DNA of 64,000 nt from a virus: IMG/VR virus record IMGVR_UViG_3300048691_000182, positions 1 through 64,000 of that record; one strand, given 5' to 3'. Under the pieces are notes generated by a model that did not search any database, was not told the DNA's origin, and saw only the letters and a program-made list of their open reading frames with translations. Below, one piece after another: positions 52,507 to 61,061 of this stretch. The position numbers and the translations under genes are program-made. The number at the start of each line of letters is the position of its first letter. The first letter of the stretch is position 1.

Positions 52507-52773
52507 ATGTTTACAAATAATCCAGCTTTTAAAAAGCTTTGTTATCTTATCCTTGCTCTTGCTTTTGCTGTGTTTATAACATCTATGCAAAAAGAAAGTC
52601 ACGTAAAAGATGAAGTCAATCAGCTGCGATATGAATACATTGTTAGCAATAGTTCTGATGAAAGAAAAGAAAAGGCTAAACAATTGATTGGTAAAATTGA
52701 TAGTTTACCTAAGCACTTAGTTACTCCTGATATGGAAGACCTTGTAAGTAATTTAAAAAGTAACTTGCAGTAA
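52507..52773 (+). CDS. Very small one-TM protein
   Basis: An 88-residue product starting 2 bases after the upstream stop. A hydrophobic segment at residues about 10-26 is followed by a charged helical region. A short inverted repeat (7 bp, about 52788-52827) with an internal TTCTTAAGAA palindrome follows its stop and may end the unit. No family recognised. Confidence 0.5.
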   Translation: MFTNNPAFKKLCYLILALAFAVFITSMQKESHVKDEVNQLRYEYIVSNSSDERKEKAKQLIGKIDSLPKHLVTPDMEDLVSNLKSNLQ

Positions 52774-52887
52774 CTAAGAACAAAATTTGTTACCTAGTGT
52801 TTATTCTTAAGAAAATATTGGGTAACATTTAAGCAGGTCAATGACCTAAATACCAACCGCTAGAAATAGCAAATGAAGTGAGTTATT

Positions 52888-53355
52888 ATGTCCGTTAAAG
52901 AATTGAATCCCGCTACCGCTGCTTTGGCTGTTTTGCTTGCTGACAAATTCAACTACGATAAGAAGGAAAACACGATTAATCGTGCTGACGATACCTTTAC
53001 AGGTACGCTTCCAGAAGATCTTACACCTGCCATCGTGGAACGTGTGTCTGAGCATTACACTACTTTTGCCGCAGCTTCCGCCAAGGTGTATGGTGATTTG
53101 GCCATCAAGGCATTGACCGCTGACGAAAAACTGGATCGTGTGAGCATTGAAATTCCTTTGACCGGGAAAGATTCTTTGAGCTTCTCTATGGATCGTTCTG
53201 TTACCAGCCCAATTCCTGGCAAACCAGGTGAGTCAGTTACCAAATACGGTGTGCTGCGTCCTAAGTTCGACTTTGTTGCTGGTAATAACTCTGGTCAACT
53301 CAAACTGGCACGCACGCAACTCAATGAGCTGGCTGAAGCAGCTTTGTGCAAGTAA
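52888..53355 (+). CDS. Unrecognised, probably abundant protein
   Basis: A 155-residue product with GAAGTGAG before the ATG. Its codon use is GC-rich and biased toward common codons (CTG, CGT, GGT, GAA), unlike neighbouring hypothetical genes but like sheath and tube, so it is likely abundant in the cell or virion. Sequence is Ala/Asp/Leu-rich helix, then a beta region with FSMDRSVTSPIPGKPG. A head or internal virion protein is a fair guess; there is no motif. A strong hairpin follows about 45 bases later. Confidence 0.5.
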   Translation: MSVKELNPATAALAVLLADKFNYDKKENTINRADDTFTGTLPEDLTPAIVERVSEHYTTFAAASAKVYGDLAIKALTADEKLDRVSIEIPLTGKDSLSFSMDRSVTSPIPGKPGESVTKYGVLRPKFDFVAGNNSGQLKLARTQLNELAEAALCK

Positions 53356-53400
53356 TACACGTATTTAATTAACCTCTTAGCTGAGGCGCCTAAAGTCGAT

Positions 53401-53442
53401 TACACACTACCTAGAAGATTAATTTCTTCTAGGTAGTGTGTA
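53401..53442. terminator. Bidirectional hairpin terminator, 18-bp stem
   Basis: Arms 53401-53418 and 53425-53442 are perfectly complementary with a 6-base loop and followed by TGG. It lies between convergent stops at 53355 (+) and 53458 (-). Confidence 0.65.
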
Positions 53443-53457
53443 TGGTTTATTTATTTT

Positions 53458-53949
53458 TTATTTTAAATTATTGCTAAAATCACTATTTGGTAAGTAAATT
53501 TCGCTTCTATGGTGAAGTACATTTCCACCGTAGATATCCTTTAGCATATACCAAATACCATTAGGACCTAAAAGATGTGGCTTAGATAATCCAATCGAAG
53601 CACCTATTGATTCTGAACAAAACCATTCGTTTTCAGTATGTTTGACAAGACCTGTGAAGAACTTAATATTACCCATAATGTCGTAAGGTTTACCATCGTG
53701 TTTAATAAACCATTCCGTTGTTCTATCGGATAAGTAGTCAGGTAATTCTAAGAAATCCCATGCGTTAGGTGTAGAATAACCAATTCTTTTTGTTCTTACA
53801 CCTCTGTCAATATAACTACTACTGCGACTGAGTCCATCAGTACCTATTAATTCTACATGAATATAAATACCATCATCTAGTGCTCTACCAAGTCTATCCA
53901 TGACTCCTTGGAGACCTCTGTGTTTTCCTTTGTATGCCGCTAAATACAT
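53458..53949 (-). CDS. Permuted papain-like amidase/peptidase (YiiX/NlpC-P60-like)
   Basis: A 163-residue product. IYIHVELIG with His31 near the N-terminus and NEWFCSESIGASIGL with Cys111 near the C-terminus follow the circularly permuted order of YiiX/YaeF-type papain-fold enzymes (His before Cys, with Glu after the Cys). The family cleaves amide or peptide bonds. Encoded next to tail tube and sheath, it may act in cell-wall entry or lysis, or be an enzyme packaged in the virion. Alternative: a catalytically inactive structural relative. Length is typical of a single catalytic domain. Confidence 0.6.
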   Translation of the reverse strand: MYLAAYKGKHRGLQGVMDRLGRALDDGIYIHVELIGTDGLSRSSSYIDRGVRTKRIGYSTPNAWDFLELPDYLSDRTTEWFIKHDGKPYDIMGNIKFFTGLVKHTENEWFCSESIGASIGLSKPHLLGPNGIWYMLKDIYGGNVLHHRSEIYLPNSDFSNNLK

Positions 53950-53982
53950 TACTATTTCCTTTAAAATTTATAGGCATAAACT

Positions 53983-54021
53983 CCATACAACCAATAAAGC
54001 TTTTGCCTATTGGTTGTATGG
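53983..54021 (-). terminator. Hairpin terminator between tail tube and amidase genes
   Basis: Arms 53983-53996 and 54008-54021 are perfectly complementary over 14 bp with an 11-base loop. It lies just downstream of the tube stop at 54036 on the minus strand. CATA begins the left arm and TATG ends the right arm. Confidence 0.6.
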
Positions 54022-54035
54022 GTTTAAACTAGTTT

Positions 54036-54905
54036 TTAAGCACGACCAATGGACGAGCTAGCCAGAGTATCTACACCTTCTTTGTAACCAGAGGCTGCTG
54101 CTGCATCAGCAGAGATACCAGACACAAAAGCTGCACGCATGTTAGGGTTTGCATTGTTTAGCACAATGTTATCCAACATACGCTGAGCGAGTACGTTACC
54201 GCCAAGATTGTATTGGCAGATGCTAGAGAAAGGAATTGACAATGAAGGCATTTCCATAGCAGCTGTCAAATCACGTTTACCTTCAATTGCACCAGTGCCC
54301 TTGGGGAACATATTAGTAGCTAACCACGAATGAATAACCTTGCGTCCTGTGGCATCAGGTTCAATGAAGATGCATGTAGCTGAATACATATCAGCCAACA
54401 TGTCATCTGGTTTATTGCCAGTTAAAGTAGCGATGCCTGGAATCTTTGAGTCTGGATTCATCATACCCATGGTAATCCAGTCAGAGATGAAAGTCTGAAT
54501 AGGGCGACCATATTTATCATGACCAAAGTTAAACGAAATGCTACTAGGGGCACGCTTAACGTCAACGATTTCTTCTTGTACTTCACCAGCACCGCCAACA
54601 GGTGTACTGGTTGTTTCCACAGTCAGTTCAGCATTCAAACCTTCGATTGACTGGGCATGCAGTTCAAACAAAGCTTTAAGCGCACTAACCCATTTATCTT
54701 TATTTGTCAGATAATCGAAGAATTTAGGTGCTTCGATTAAAATACAAATAATATTGCGACGCACATACGCACCGTTACTAACCCACTGGGTCAAGTCTGG
54801 CGCGTAACCATGTTGACCGCCATAAGTCAGGTCCAACATCTTCGCATTGGCATTTTCACTATATGCTTGGCTATCAAGCAAAGCAGCAGTTACACGACCT
54901 GTCAT
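54036..54905 (-). CDS. Tail tube protein
   Basis: A 289-residue product preceded on its strand by AAGGAG. Located directly after the sheath gene, with the same regular GC-rich codon use, as expected for the abundant tube subunit. The sequence is beta-rich and contains a mostly hydrophilic insertion (ETTSTPVGGAGEVQEE). The length fits the tube protein of phiKZ-type phages. No signal peptide. I name it by position, size and expression signature; a sheath-associated protein would be the alternative. Confidence 0.7.
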   Translation of the reverse strand: MTGRVTAALLDSQAYSENANAKMLDLTYGGQHGYAPDLTQWVSNGAYVRRNIICILIEAPKFFDYLTNKDKWVSALKALFELHAQSIEGLNAELTVETTSTPVGGAGEVQEEIVDVKRAPSSISFNFGHDKYGRPIQTFISDWITMGMMNPDSKIPGIATLTGNKPDDMLADMYSATCIFIEPDATGRKVIHSWLATNMFPKGTGAIEGKRDLTAAMEMPSLSIPFSSICQYNLGGNVLAQRMLDNIVLNNANPNMRAAFVSGISADAAAASGYKEGVDTLASSSIGRA

Positions 54906-54930
54906 AGAAAAACTCCTTAAAATGTTTGGA

Positions 54931-54962
54931 ATAAAAACAAGATATTTCTACCTTGTTTTTAT
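54931..54962 (-). terminator. Short hairpin between sheath and tube genes
   Basis: Arms 54931-54941 and 54952-54962 are complementary over 11 bp with a 10-base loop. Transcribed right to left it follows the sheath stop at 54977. It may be partial, letting the polymerase read through to the tube gene. Confidence 0.45.
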
Positions 54963-54976
54963 TTATTTTTTTTTTA

Positions 54977-57073
54977 TTAGGCGGCAACAAAGTCGCTAAT
55001 ACGGTAAGCTTGTACGCTAGTAGTCATCACTGTCTTCATGTTGGACGCGTAAATCTTTACAGGCAGAGTCCAGCTATAACCACGTTGATCGTCAGCACTA
55101 CTGACGTAAGCTGCTGGTTGCATGATAAAGCGGTTATCAAAACGACCTTCAAGCAAGCTGGTGGTTTTAGCATTAACTTTCTCAACCAGTTGATCGTTGC
55201 TTAGATTAGCGCCAGAGCTACCGCTGTAGAAACGCCAAACACGCTCAGCTACCTTATTGATTTCACAAATGGCCATAGCTGTAAAGAAGCTATTAAGCAC
55301 AGAAGTGTCATCAGAACAAACTGTTTTCAAAGCAGGGAAGAAGTAACTACGCAGATCATAAGACTGGACCCAATTCAAACCAACATCCCAGTCTTTATTA
55401 CGCGCAGTTGCTGGCGTGAACGTAACATTGAAGTTAGTCATGTTATCCAGAACAGAGCCAGGAGCACCATCAAAGTTAGAACCAGCTTTCCACTTACCAT
55501 TTGCAGCACCCATGTACTTAGCTGCTTTCACAGCAATTTCCATAGTGGTGGGAACGTCTTGTGTGAATTGGCTATTACGCAGTTTACCACTACGACCCAT
55601 GATCATACCGCGTACCACAGGGGTGCCAAAGTAATCCGATTCAGGAGTAAGCTGTAAACGAGTGCGCAAAGCAACAGCCAGTGAGTGCTCTTCTGATGCA
55701 GTCAAAGCAACCGCACCAACGGTGTGGGTACCGAGCACAACAAACGTGTCTTTACGTACTGCAATAAAATTACAGAGCGCTTTCTTGGTGTCCAGAGGAA
55801 AACCACTATCGTAAATAATGGATTCAACGTTAACCGCTGTGTCCATCAGTTTTGAGTTAGAATTGCTGTACTCGTTAACTTCAGCTGTGACTAAGTCAGC
55901 AAACAATGCGTCGCTCATTGTGCCATCAGAACCAGACTTAGCGTAAATATTGGTATATTCGCTAGGACGAACAACGCCAGTACCTGTGCTCAAGATCTGG
56001 AAAGTGTTATAGTAGTTACCATTAGACGACTGACCAGACACCATGTTAAACAAATAGGATTCATTTGCAACACCAGTAAAATCTGACGAATCAGTTTTAT
56101 TTGGATATTCAGCAGCGTAGAACATATCAACTAAAGTTTTGATATTGTTTTTGTAAACCACCATATCACCAAAATCGCAATACTGGATTGGGTATGTTGG
56201 ATCTGTCAAGTTACGGTACTTATCCAAGAACACATCACCGACATAAAGTTGTGAGTCAGTGACTGGATCAATAACACCTGGCTTCAGGGTCAGAGTAACG
56301 CGTTGCTCAGCAAAGTTAGTTTCAATAACTTTAGGGCTAGAATTAACATCGTCACGGCGAATCAGAGCCATAAAGAAAGGATAAGCCTTTTCTCTGGTTA
56401 ACAAAGCTTCACTCACCAAAGTGTTAACTTCGTTGGTAGGTGCCCACAGACGCAAACCAACATCATTACCAAAAGCACCTTTACTAAAGGCTTTCAGTTC
56501 CATGATAGGGTATCGCTGTGATTGAGCGGCTGTAGTGGTGTCAGTTTGATCGCCAGCAACAATACCAGCTGCACCAAACGTCTGCATAAGGACGTTAGTG
56601 TTACGAGTCGTGACTACCCATTTAACTGTATAACCTGCAACTGTTGAACCAGTAGGAACTTTAGCTCCTTGGGCATCAGTGACAAAGCTACCATCGGCAT
56701 TACGGGTATATAAAGGAACCGTAGTTGGAAGTACGTCCAAGGACAGTAACAAATTAGATTCTGGACCAGCATCAGCAGGAATAACACGCTGATACATACA
56801 CTGATTACCTTCGGCGTTAACCAAATTAGCCAGCACAGTAGCATGGTTAGCCCAAGGCTTGCGCAGATCAAAAGAGTCTGCATGAAAAGCTTCAGACCGG
56901 GTATCTCCAACCAGCAACTGAGGAAGAGTAACGCCTTTCTTTGCGTAAAGATAAATCTTTGGCAAATGTTGGGGGATGTTTACAGCTTCTCTTACTGGGG
57001 GGCGTGTACTCAGATCCTGCGTGCCTTGAAGCACTGTTTGTGGCGACGCATTAATGATTGTCGTTTGGGTCAT
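54977..57073 (-). CDS. Tail sheath protein
   Basis: A 698-residue product. The C-terminal region contains WDVGLNWVQSYDLRSYFFPA and INKVAERVWRFYSG, typical of the C-terminal core of contractile sheaths that polymerises around the tube. The N-terminal and middle regions hold beta-rich insertions. High, regular codon use fits the hundreds of copies per virion. It is upstream of the tail tube gene on the same strand. A 373-base noncoding region separates it from the divergent gene at 57446. Confidence 0.8.
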   Translation of the reverse strand: MTQTTIINASPQTVLQGTQDLSTRPPVREAVNIPQHLPKIYLYAKKGVTLPQLLVGDTRSEAFHADSFDLRKPWANHATVLANLVNAEGNQCMYQRVIPADAGPESNLLLSLDVLPTTVPLYTRNADGSFVTDAQGAKVPTGSTVAGYTVKWVVTTRNTNVLMQTFGAAGIVAGDQTDTTTAAQSQRYPIMELKAFSKGAFGNDVGLRLWAPTNEVNTLVSEALLTREKAYPFFMALIRRDDVNSSPKVIETNFAEQRVTLTLKPGVIDPVTDSQLYVGDVFLDKYRNLTDPTYPIQYCDFGDMVVYKNNIKTLVDMFYAAEYPNKTDSSDFTGVANESYLFNMVSGQSSNGNYYNTFQILSTGTGVVRPSEYTNIYAKSGSDGTMSDALFADLVTAEVNEYSNSNSKLMDTAVNVESIIYDSGFPLDTKKALCNFIAVRKDTFVVLGTHTVGAVALTASEEHSLAVALRTRLQLTPESDYFGTPVVRGMIMGRSGKLRNSQFTQDVPTTMEIAVKAAKYMGAANGKWKAGSNFDGAPGSVLDNMTNFNVTFTPATARNKDWDVGLNWVQSYDLRSYFFPALKTVCSDDTSVLNSFFTAMAICEINKVAERVWRFYSGSSGANLSNDQLVEKVNAKTTSLLEGRFDNRFIMQPAAYVSSADDQRGYSWTLPVKIYASNMKTVMTTSVQAYRISDFVAA

Positions 57074-57445
57074 GTTTTATCCTATTAAAAAACAAATTTG
57101 AAATTTACTCTTTTTATAAACCTCAGGCATACAGATAATTCTTATTGAACATTTCGAATAAACCCTGCCGACTAACTAGTCTGTCGCCAGCATATGATGG
57201 CTCTGACAAACACTTGGGGTCCATTTAATGCTATGAATAGAATTAGTAGAAATATCCTTACTAATTAGTTTGCATTAAGTCATAAAGTTATCAGATTAGT
57301 TGCTGATACCTCCAGTGTAAATTAATAAGTTACAAAATATTTTTACCCATCAAATCAGGCTCTGTCTGAAATGATGAAAGCTCATTCTATAATGTATAAA
57401 AATTACACCAACACCTTATTAAATTAAATTTTAGGATTGACTTAA
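57074..57445. other. 372-base intergenic region, divergent leader
   Basis: Between the sheath (-) and a structural gene (+). No ORF with a plausible start, no tRNA. On the minus strand an AT-rich leader and TAGGATAAA precede the sheath ATG. On the plus strand TATAATGTATAAAAATT (about 57389-57405) and a TTAAATTAAATTTTAGGATTG stretch precede the start. An imperfect inverted repeat CGACTAACTAGTCTGTCG lies near 57170-57187. Two promoters are expected here; the elements cannot be fixed by eye. Confidence 0.5.
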
Positions 57446-58390
57446 ATGACAGTATTCAAATCGGCTTATGAAACCACTATTGGTACTGGTCTTCATACTA
57501 AAAATATAGCTTTACAATTACGACAAGTATTAGTATCGACATCGTCTAATTCTATTTTTTCTGGTGACCAAGAACCCTATCTTGAATCAATCACAGGTAA
57601 GGATGTTAGCCACGCATCTGTTCCTGTGTTTGTTCACCCTTACTTAGTTGACGGTATTGATAAAAAGAATTATCTGTTTATTGACTACCGCCCATTTGTT
57701 AAAATAGATTCTGTTGATAAATGGGAACCTAAGGTAATTGTTAAAAATACCGTTGAGTATAATTTTGCTAAAGCAAGATTACTTATCAACAAAGTTTTAC
57801 TCACGCAAGGGTCTGGAAGCTTATCTGGTTTGTCTTCTCTTCCAATGGGTGTTTTTGCCTCATGGATCAGTGAGGCTGTTACACACAGATTTGCTCTCGA
57901 TATGTCTGAACAGGTTAAGTTAACTGTTTTGGCTTGTATTTATTACCAAACTTTGTTTGTTGAAAATGAAGACTTGGATGAACAAATGTTGAATGTCTTT
58001 AAAGCCAATGCTATCAGAGTACTTAAAATACCTGCGACAATTGTTTATGAAGTAACAGACAACATTCCTTTGTTCACTAACATTAAATCTCTTTGTGAAG
58101 TAATCAAAACTAAGTTAGAGAATTCTAGATTAGAAGATTTTAACGAAGGTATATTAATCACCATGCTAAAGAATACATGGTACGGGAGTAACGCTGCCGA
58201 GATTTTAGCTGTAGCTTTAGAACACACCCCTACCTGGGTTTCTCTGGTTTATACCTCTATTTCAGAGAGAACATTTAAAAACTCCACTATTGCTAAAATA
58301 ACAGAACGTTATTCTAAAGGTGGGGCGGGCGAAGCATTTCAAAAAAGCTTTGTTACCTTAGCTTTAAGTGTTGATACAGAAGTCAAATAA
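57446..58390 (+). CDS. Probable virion structural protein
   Basis: A 314-residue product preceded by AGGATTGACTTAA. Mixed alpha/beta, no membrane segment. The N-terminal half has beta strands and an acidic patch; the rest is helical. It begins the plus-strand unit that leads to two large structural genes. No family recognised; the tail/head location is inferred from neighbours. Confidence 0.5.
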   Translation: MTVFKSAYETTIGTGLHTKNIALQLRQVLVSTSSNSIFSGDQEPYLESITGKDVSHASVPVFVHPYLVDGIDKKNYLFIDYRPFVKIDSVDKWEPKVIVKNTVEYNFAKARLLINKVLLTQGSGSLSGLSSLPMGVFASWISEAVTHRFALDMSEQVKLTVLACIYYQTLFVENEDLDEQMLNVFKANAIRVLKIPATIVYEVTDNIPLFTNIKSLCEVIKTKLENSRLEDFNEGILITMLKNTWYGSNAAEILAVALEHTPTWVSLVYTSISERTFKNSTIAKITERYSKGGAGEAFQKSFVTLALSVDTEVK

Positions 58391-58396
58391 CCACTC

Positions 58397-58432
58397 TATA
58401 CTCCAGTGAGTTTTAAAACTCACTGGAGTATA
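58397..58432 (+). terminator. Perfect 36-base palindrome terminator
   Basis: Arms 58397-58414 and 58415-58432 are perfectly complementary over 18 bp, with TTTTAAAA forming the apex. It begins 6 bases after the stop at 58390 and is 29 bases before the next ATG. Confidence 0.65.
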
Positions 58433-58460
58433 TCCTCATTTTTATCATGGGATTTTATAC

Positions 58461-61049
58461 ATGTATGATTACTTAGTAGACCATGCAATTAAAAATGTAT
58501 GGTGCACTCCAAACCAAGACAACCAAAGAATCTATGCACCTAAGAGATTAACCCCTAACGGTGGTGTGAGAAATAGCTTTAGAGTACTTTGGCGCTTACT
58601 TGCTATGCCTGATTTAGTTTCACAGTGGCATGTTTACCAGGTGGGTCAAGTGCATCCTGTAATTCTTAATCTTTTACCCGATGAAGGTAAGTGGACTAGT
58701 TTTACCGAGGCTATAAATACTAGAAAATTAATTTGTGATATTTATACAGATCAAGGTGTTCAGATACCTAGGTTTAATAGCTTCTTTCAATTCACAGAAG
58801 ACCATAATTTAATTATAGCCATTAGAAAGAATGTTAAGCTACCTATTGATTTTAATAACGATCAGCCTTTTATTCGTTTATATTCTAATGCTTATTTTGC
58901 AAGTGAAAGAGCAGATGTAACAGATGAATTAATTTATTCAGAAGGGTCTATTGTTACTAATACTGAACAAATTCTAGATTTACAAAATGCTTATACGCGT
59001 TATAGTTTACTTACTGAAGGTGCAGCATATGCATTTGTAAATGGCTATAAGGTTTCTGGAATTAATTTGTTCACAGCTTCTGTAGGTGATACTTGCGAAT
59101 TTGTATATGATTCGTCTATTTACAAAGTAGTTGATTTTAAAGTAGGTGATCTTGGTGTTTTTAACAGCACACTTGACACTACATTAAAGTATTTCCTTCA
59201 TTATCCAGGTGTTGATAATCAGACAATTGATTATAGAGACGATATTGATTTCTTTTTGGTATATCCAGGAGAACCTAATAGTAAAGGTTTATGGTACCAT
59301 AAAAATCAAGACGCTAGCGTTAGGATGATAACACATAGAGATTACTCACTGCCTACTGCTTTTATTGCAGGTTATCAAACTCAATTAGCGGCAATGATAG
59401 GTACGGGTAATGAATACATACCCCAAAATCTTATTGTACGTCTACATATTAGAAAATCAGGTTACGATAGGGCTTTAGTTTTTGATGCTAATAAAATTAA
59501 AGAACTATATAAATTACCACCTAACCTCATACCTAGAGCTATGCTTGGTATTGACGCCACACTTCCTAATTGGCAGGTAGATACATTAGAGAGTTCTGGG
59601 TATACAGAAATTATGTCAGCTGATTGCTGCGATATTACTAACGCTTTGGTAAATAAAGCTTATGGTTATAACGCTTTGAGTAAACTACTTGGCAGTACCC
59701 CGCAGTTTACTAGATATGAATCTAATCGTAAGCTGGTGGATTTACCTTATGGATTACAGTCTAAAAGCACTGTTTATGAATACGATAGCGAAGGTATTCT
59801 AACCCACTGGGATACACACTTAACAGGGTCTAGATATGATTGTGTTAATTTAACAACTAACATGATCGAGGTGTTTTCTGGTACTGGTGGTAACGAGCTA
59901 TCGGATAGATTTACATTAGACTCCATTAACGTAGATGCCACACAGAGCTATAGAGTATATTACAATCCTTTAAGTACAGTTGGTATTCCTGGTGACTGGA
60001 CTGACATTACAGGTACTGATAAATACATTGTTACTAACGGTTTATTAACTAGAAGTAATGATATAATTTTAGGTACTTTAATGGTACGTACTGAAGCTAA
60101 ATTCTTGGCTTACGACTTAGAGTTAAACATGGTGCGGGGCGAGCTTCGTTTTGGACTACAACAGTTCAGAATGGTAGGTACTGTTAACACCAGTGTTTCG
60201 ATGGAAGTGCCTTGTGGCCAGTTAGATTTATTTCTAAATGGTAGATCTCTAATCCGTAATCTTGATTATTTTATTAAATTCCCTGAAATAGTCATTATTA
60301 ATAAAGAGTATTTAAACGATCCTTTAAACACTAAACAAAAAATTCATGTGAGAATGTCTGGTTATTGTGAAGAAACTTTATCTGTTAATACACCTAGTGA
60401 TATGGGTTTTATTGAGCACGGTTTATTGTCTAACAACGATAAGTTTGATTTAAGAGATGATAAAGTCTTACGCATAGTTGTAGATGGGAAACTCTATGAC
60501 AAAAGTGAGATGATTTTCTCTGAAGAACACTCGGGTGTAAGTATACAAAACCCTATTAATGGTAAACCTTATTCTGTTCAAGATATTGTTGTGCCTTTAA
60601 GGGATTATGTTGCTGAACCTACTTTTACTGTTAGAAATAGAGCCGTCTTAGTTGACAACGCAGTTAAGCAATACTTAACTCTTAAAATACCTCAACCTGT
60701 AAGAAATCCTATTAGCTCTATTGAAAGACGCTATACGGTTTTTAGTCCTTTTATCTGTAAGATTATTTATGACCTGGAATCAGGTTTATTAGACGATTCC
60801 AGATACAAGACAAATTACAATGACATGACAGCAAGAGCTGTTTGCCAACCCTATGAGTATTTACTTGAATATGACCCAACTCAACAAGATCAGGCTGTTA
60901 ACGATAGATATGTTGTCGTTCACCCGCATAATCTGACAACTACAATAGACTTAGATTTATTTAGTTACAGATTTGTTGAAAGAGTTCTAAAGATATATAC
61001 AAATAACTTAGTCAAACTCTCAGGCTACGTAACACTATCCTCAACTTGA
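58461..61049 (+). CDS. Large virion structural protein
   Basis: An 862-residue product with no signal or membrane segment. It is dominated by beta-type sequence with aromatic residues (Tyr, Phe, Trp) and regular Asn/Asp turns along its length. The size, single ORF, beta composition and next gene (561 residues, also beta-rich) suggest a virion component such as a head-completion, neck or baseplate protein. No specific family is recognised. Confidence 0.55.
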   Translation: MYDYLVDHAIKNVWCTPNQDNQRIYAPKRLTPNGGVRNSFRVLWRLLAMPDLVSQWHVYQVGQVHPVILNLLPDEGKWTSFTEAINTRKLICDIYTDQGVQIPRFNSFFQFTEDHNLIIAIRKNVKLPIDFNNDQPFIRLYSNAYFASERADVTDELIYSEGSIVTNTEQILDLQNAYTRYSLLTEGAAYAFVNGYKVSGINLFTASVGDTCEFVYDSSIYKVVDFKVGDLGVFNSTLDTTLKYFLHYPGVDNQTIDYRDDIDFFLVYPGEPNSKGLWYHKNQDASVRMITHRDYSLPTAFIAGYQTQLAAMIGTGNEYIPQNLIVRLHIRKSGYDRALVFDANKIKELYKLPPNLIPRAMLGIDATLPNWQVDTLESSGYTEIMSADCCDITNALVNKAYGYNALSKLLGSTPQFTRYESNRKLVDLPYGLQSKSTVYEYDSEGILTHWDTHLTGSRYDCVNLTTNMIEVFSGTGGNELSDRFTLDSINVDATQSYRVYYNPLSTVGIPGDWTDITGTDKYIVTNGLLTRSNDIILGTLMVRTEAKFLAYDLELNMVRGELRFGLQQFRMVGTVNTSVSMEVPCGQLDLFLNGRSLIRNLDYFIKFPEIVIINKEYLNDPLNTKQKIHVRMSGYCEETLSVNTPSDMGFIEHGLLSNNDKFDLRDDKVLRIVVDGKLYDKSEMIFSEEHSGVSIQNPINGKPYSVQDIVVPLRDYVAEPTFTVRNRAVLVDNAVKQYLTLKIPQPVRNPISSIERRYTVFSPFICKIIYDLESGLLDDSRYKTNYNDMTARAVCQPYEYLLEYDPTQQDQAVNDRYVVVHPHNLTTTIDLDLFSYRFVERVLKIYTNNLVKLSGYVTLSST

Positions 61050-61061
61050 AAGAAATAAATA

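Noticed and set aside
52859-52870. GCTAGAAATAGC, identical to the engineered loop of Cas9 single-guide RNAs
   Set aside because: Only the 12-base loop is shared; no guide scaffold, tracrRNA or repeat array surrounds it, and a GAAA tetraloop hairpin is common.
57100-57250. TTCGAAT motif in the long gap resembling a tRNA T-loop
   Set aside because: No acceptor stem, D-arm or anticodon arm can be folded around it on either strand.
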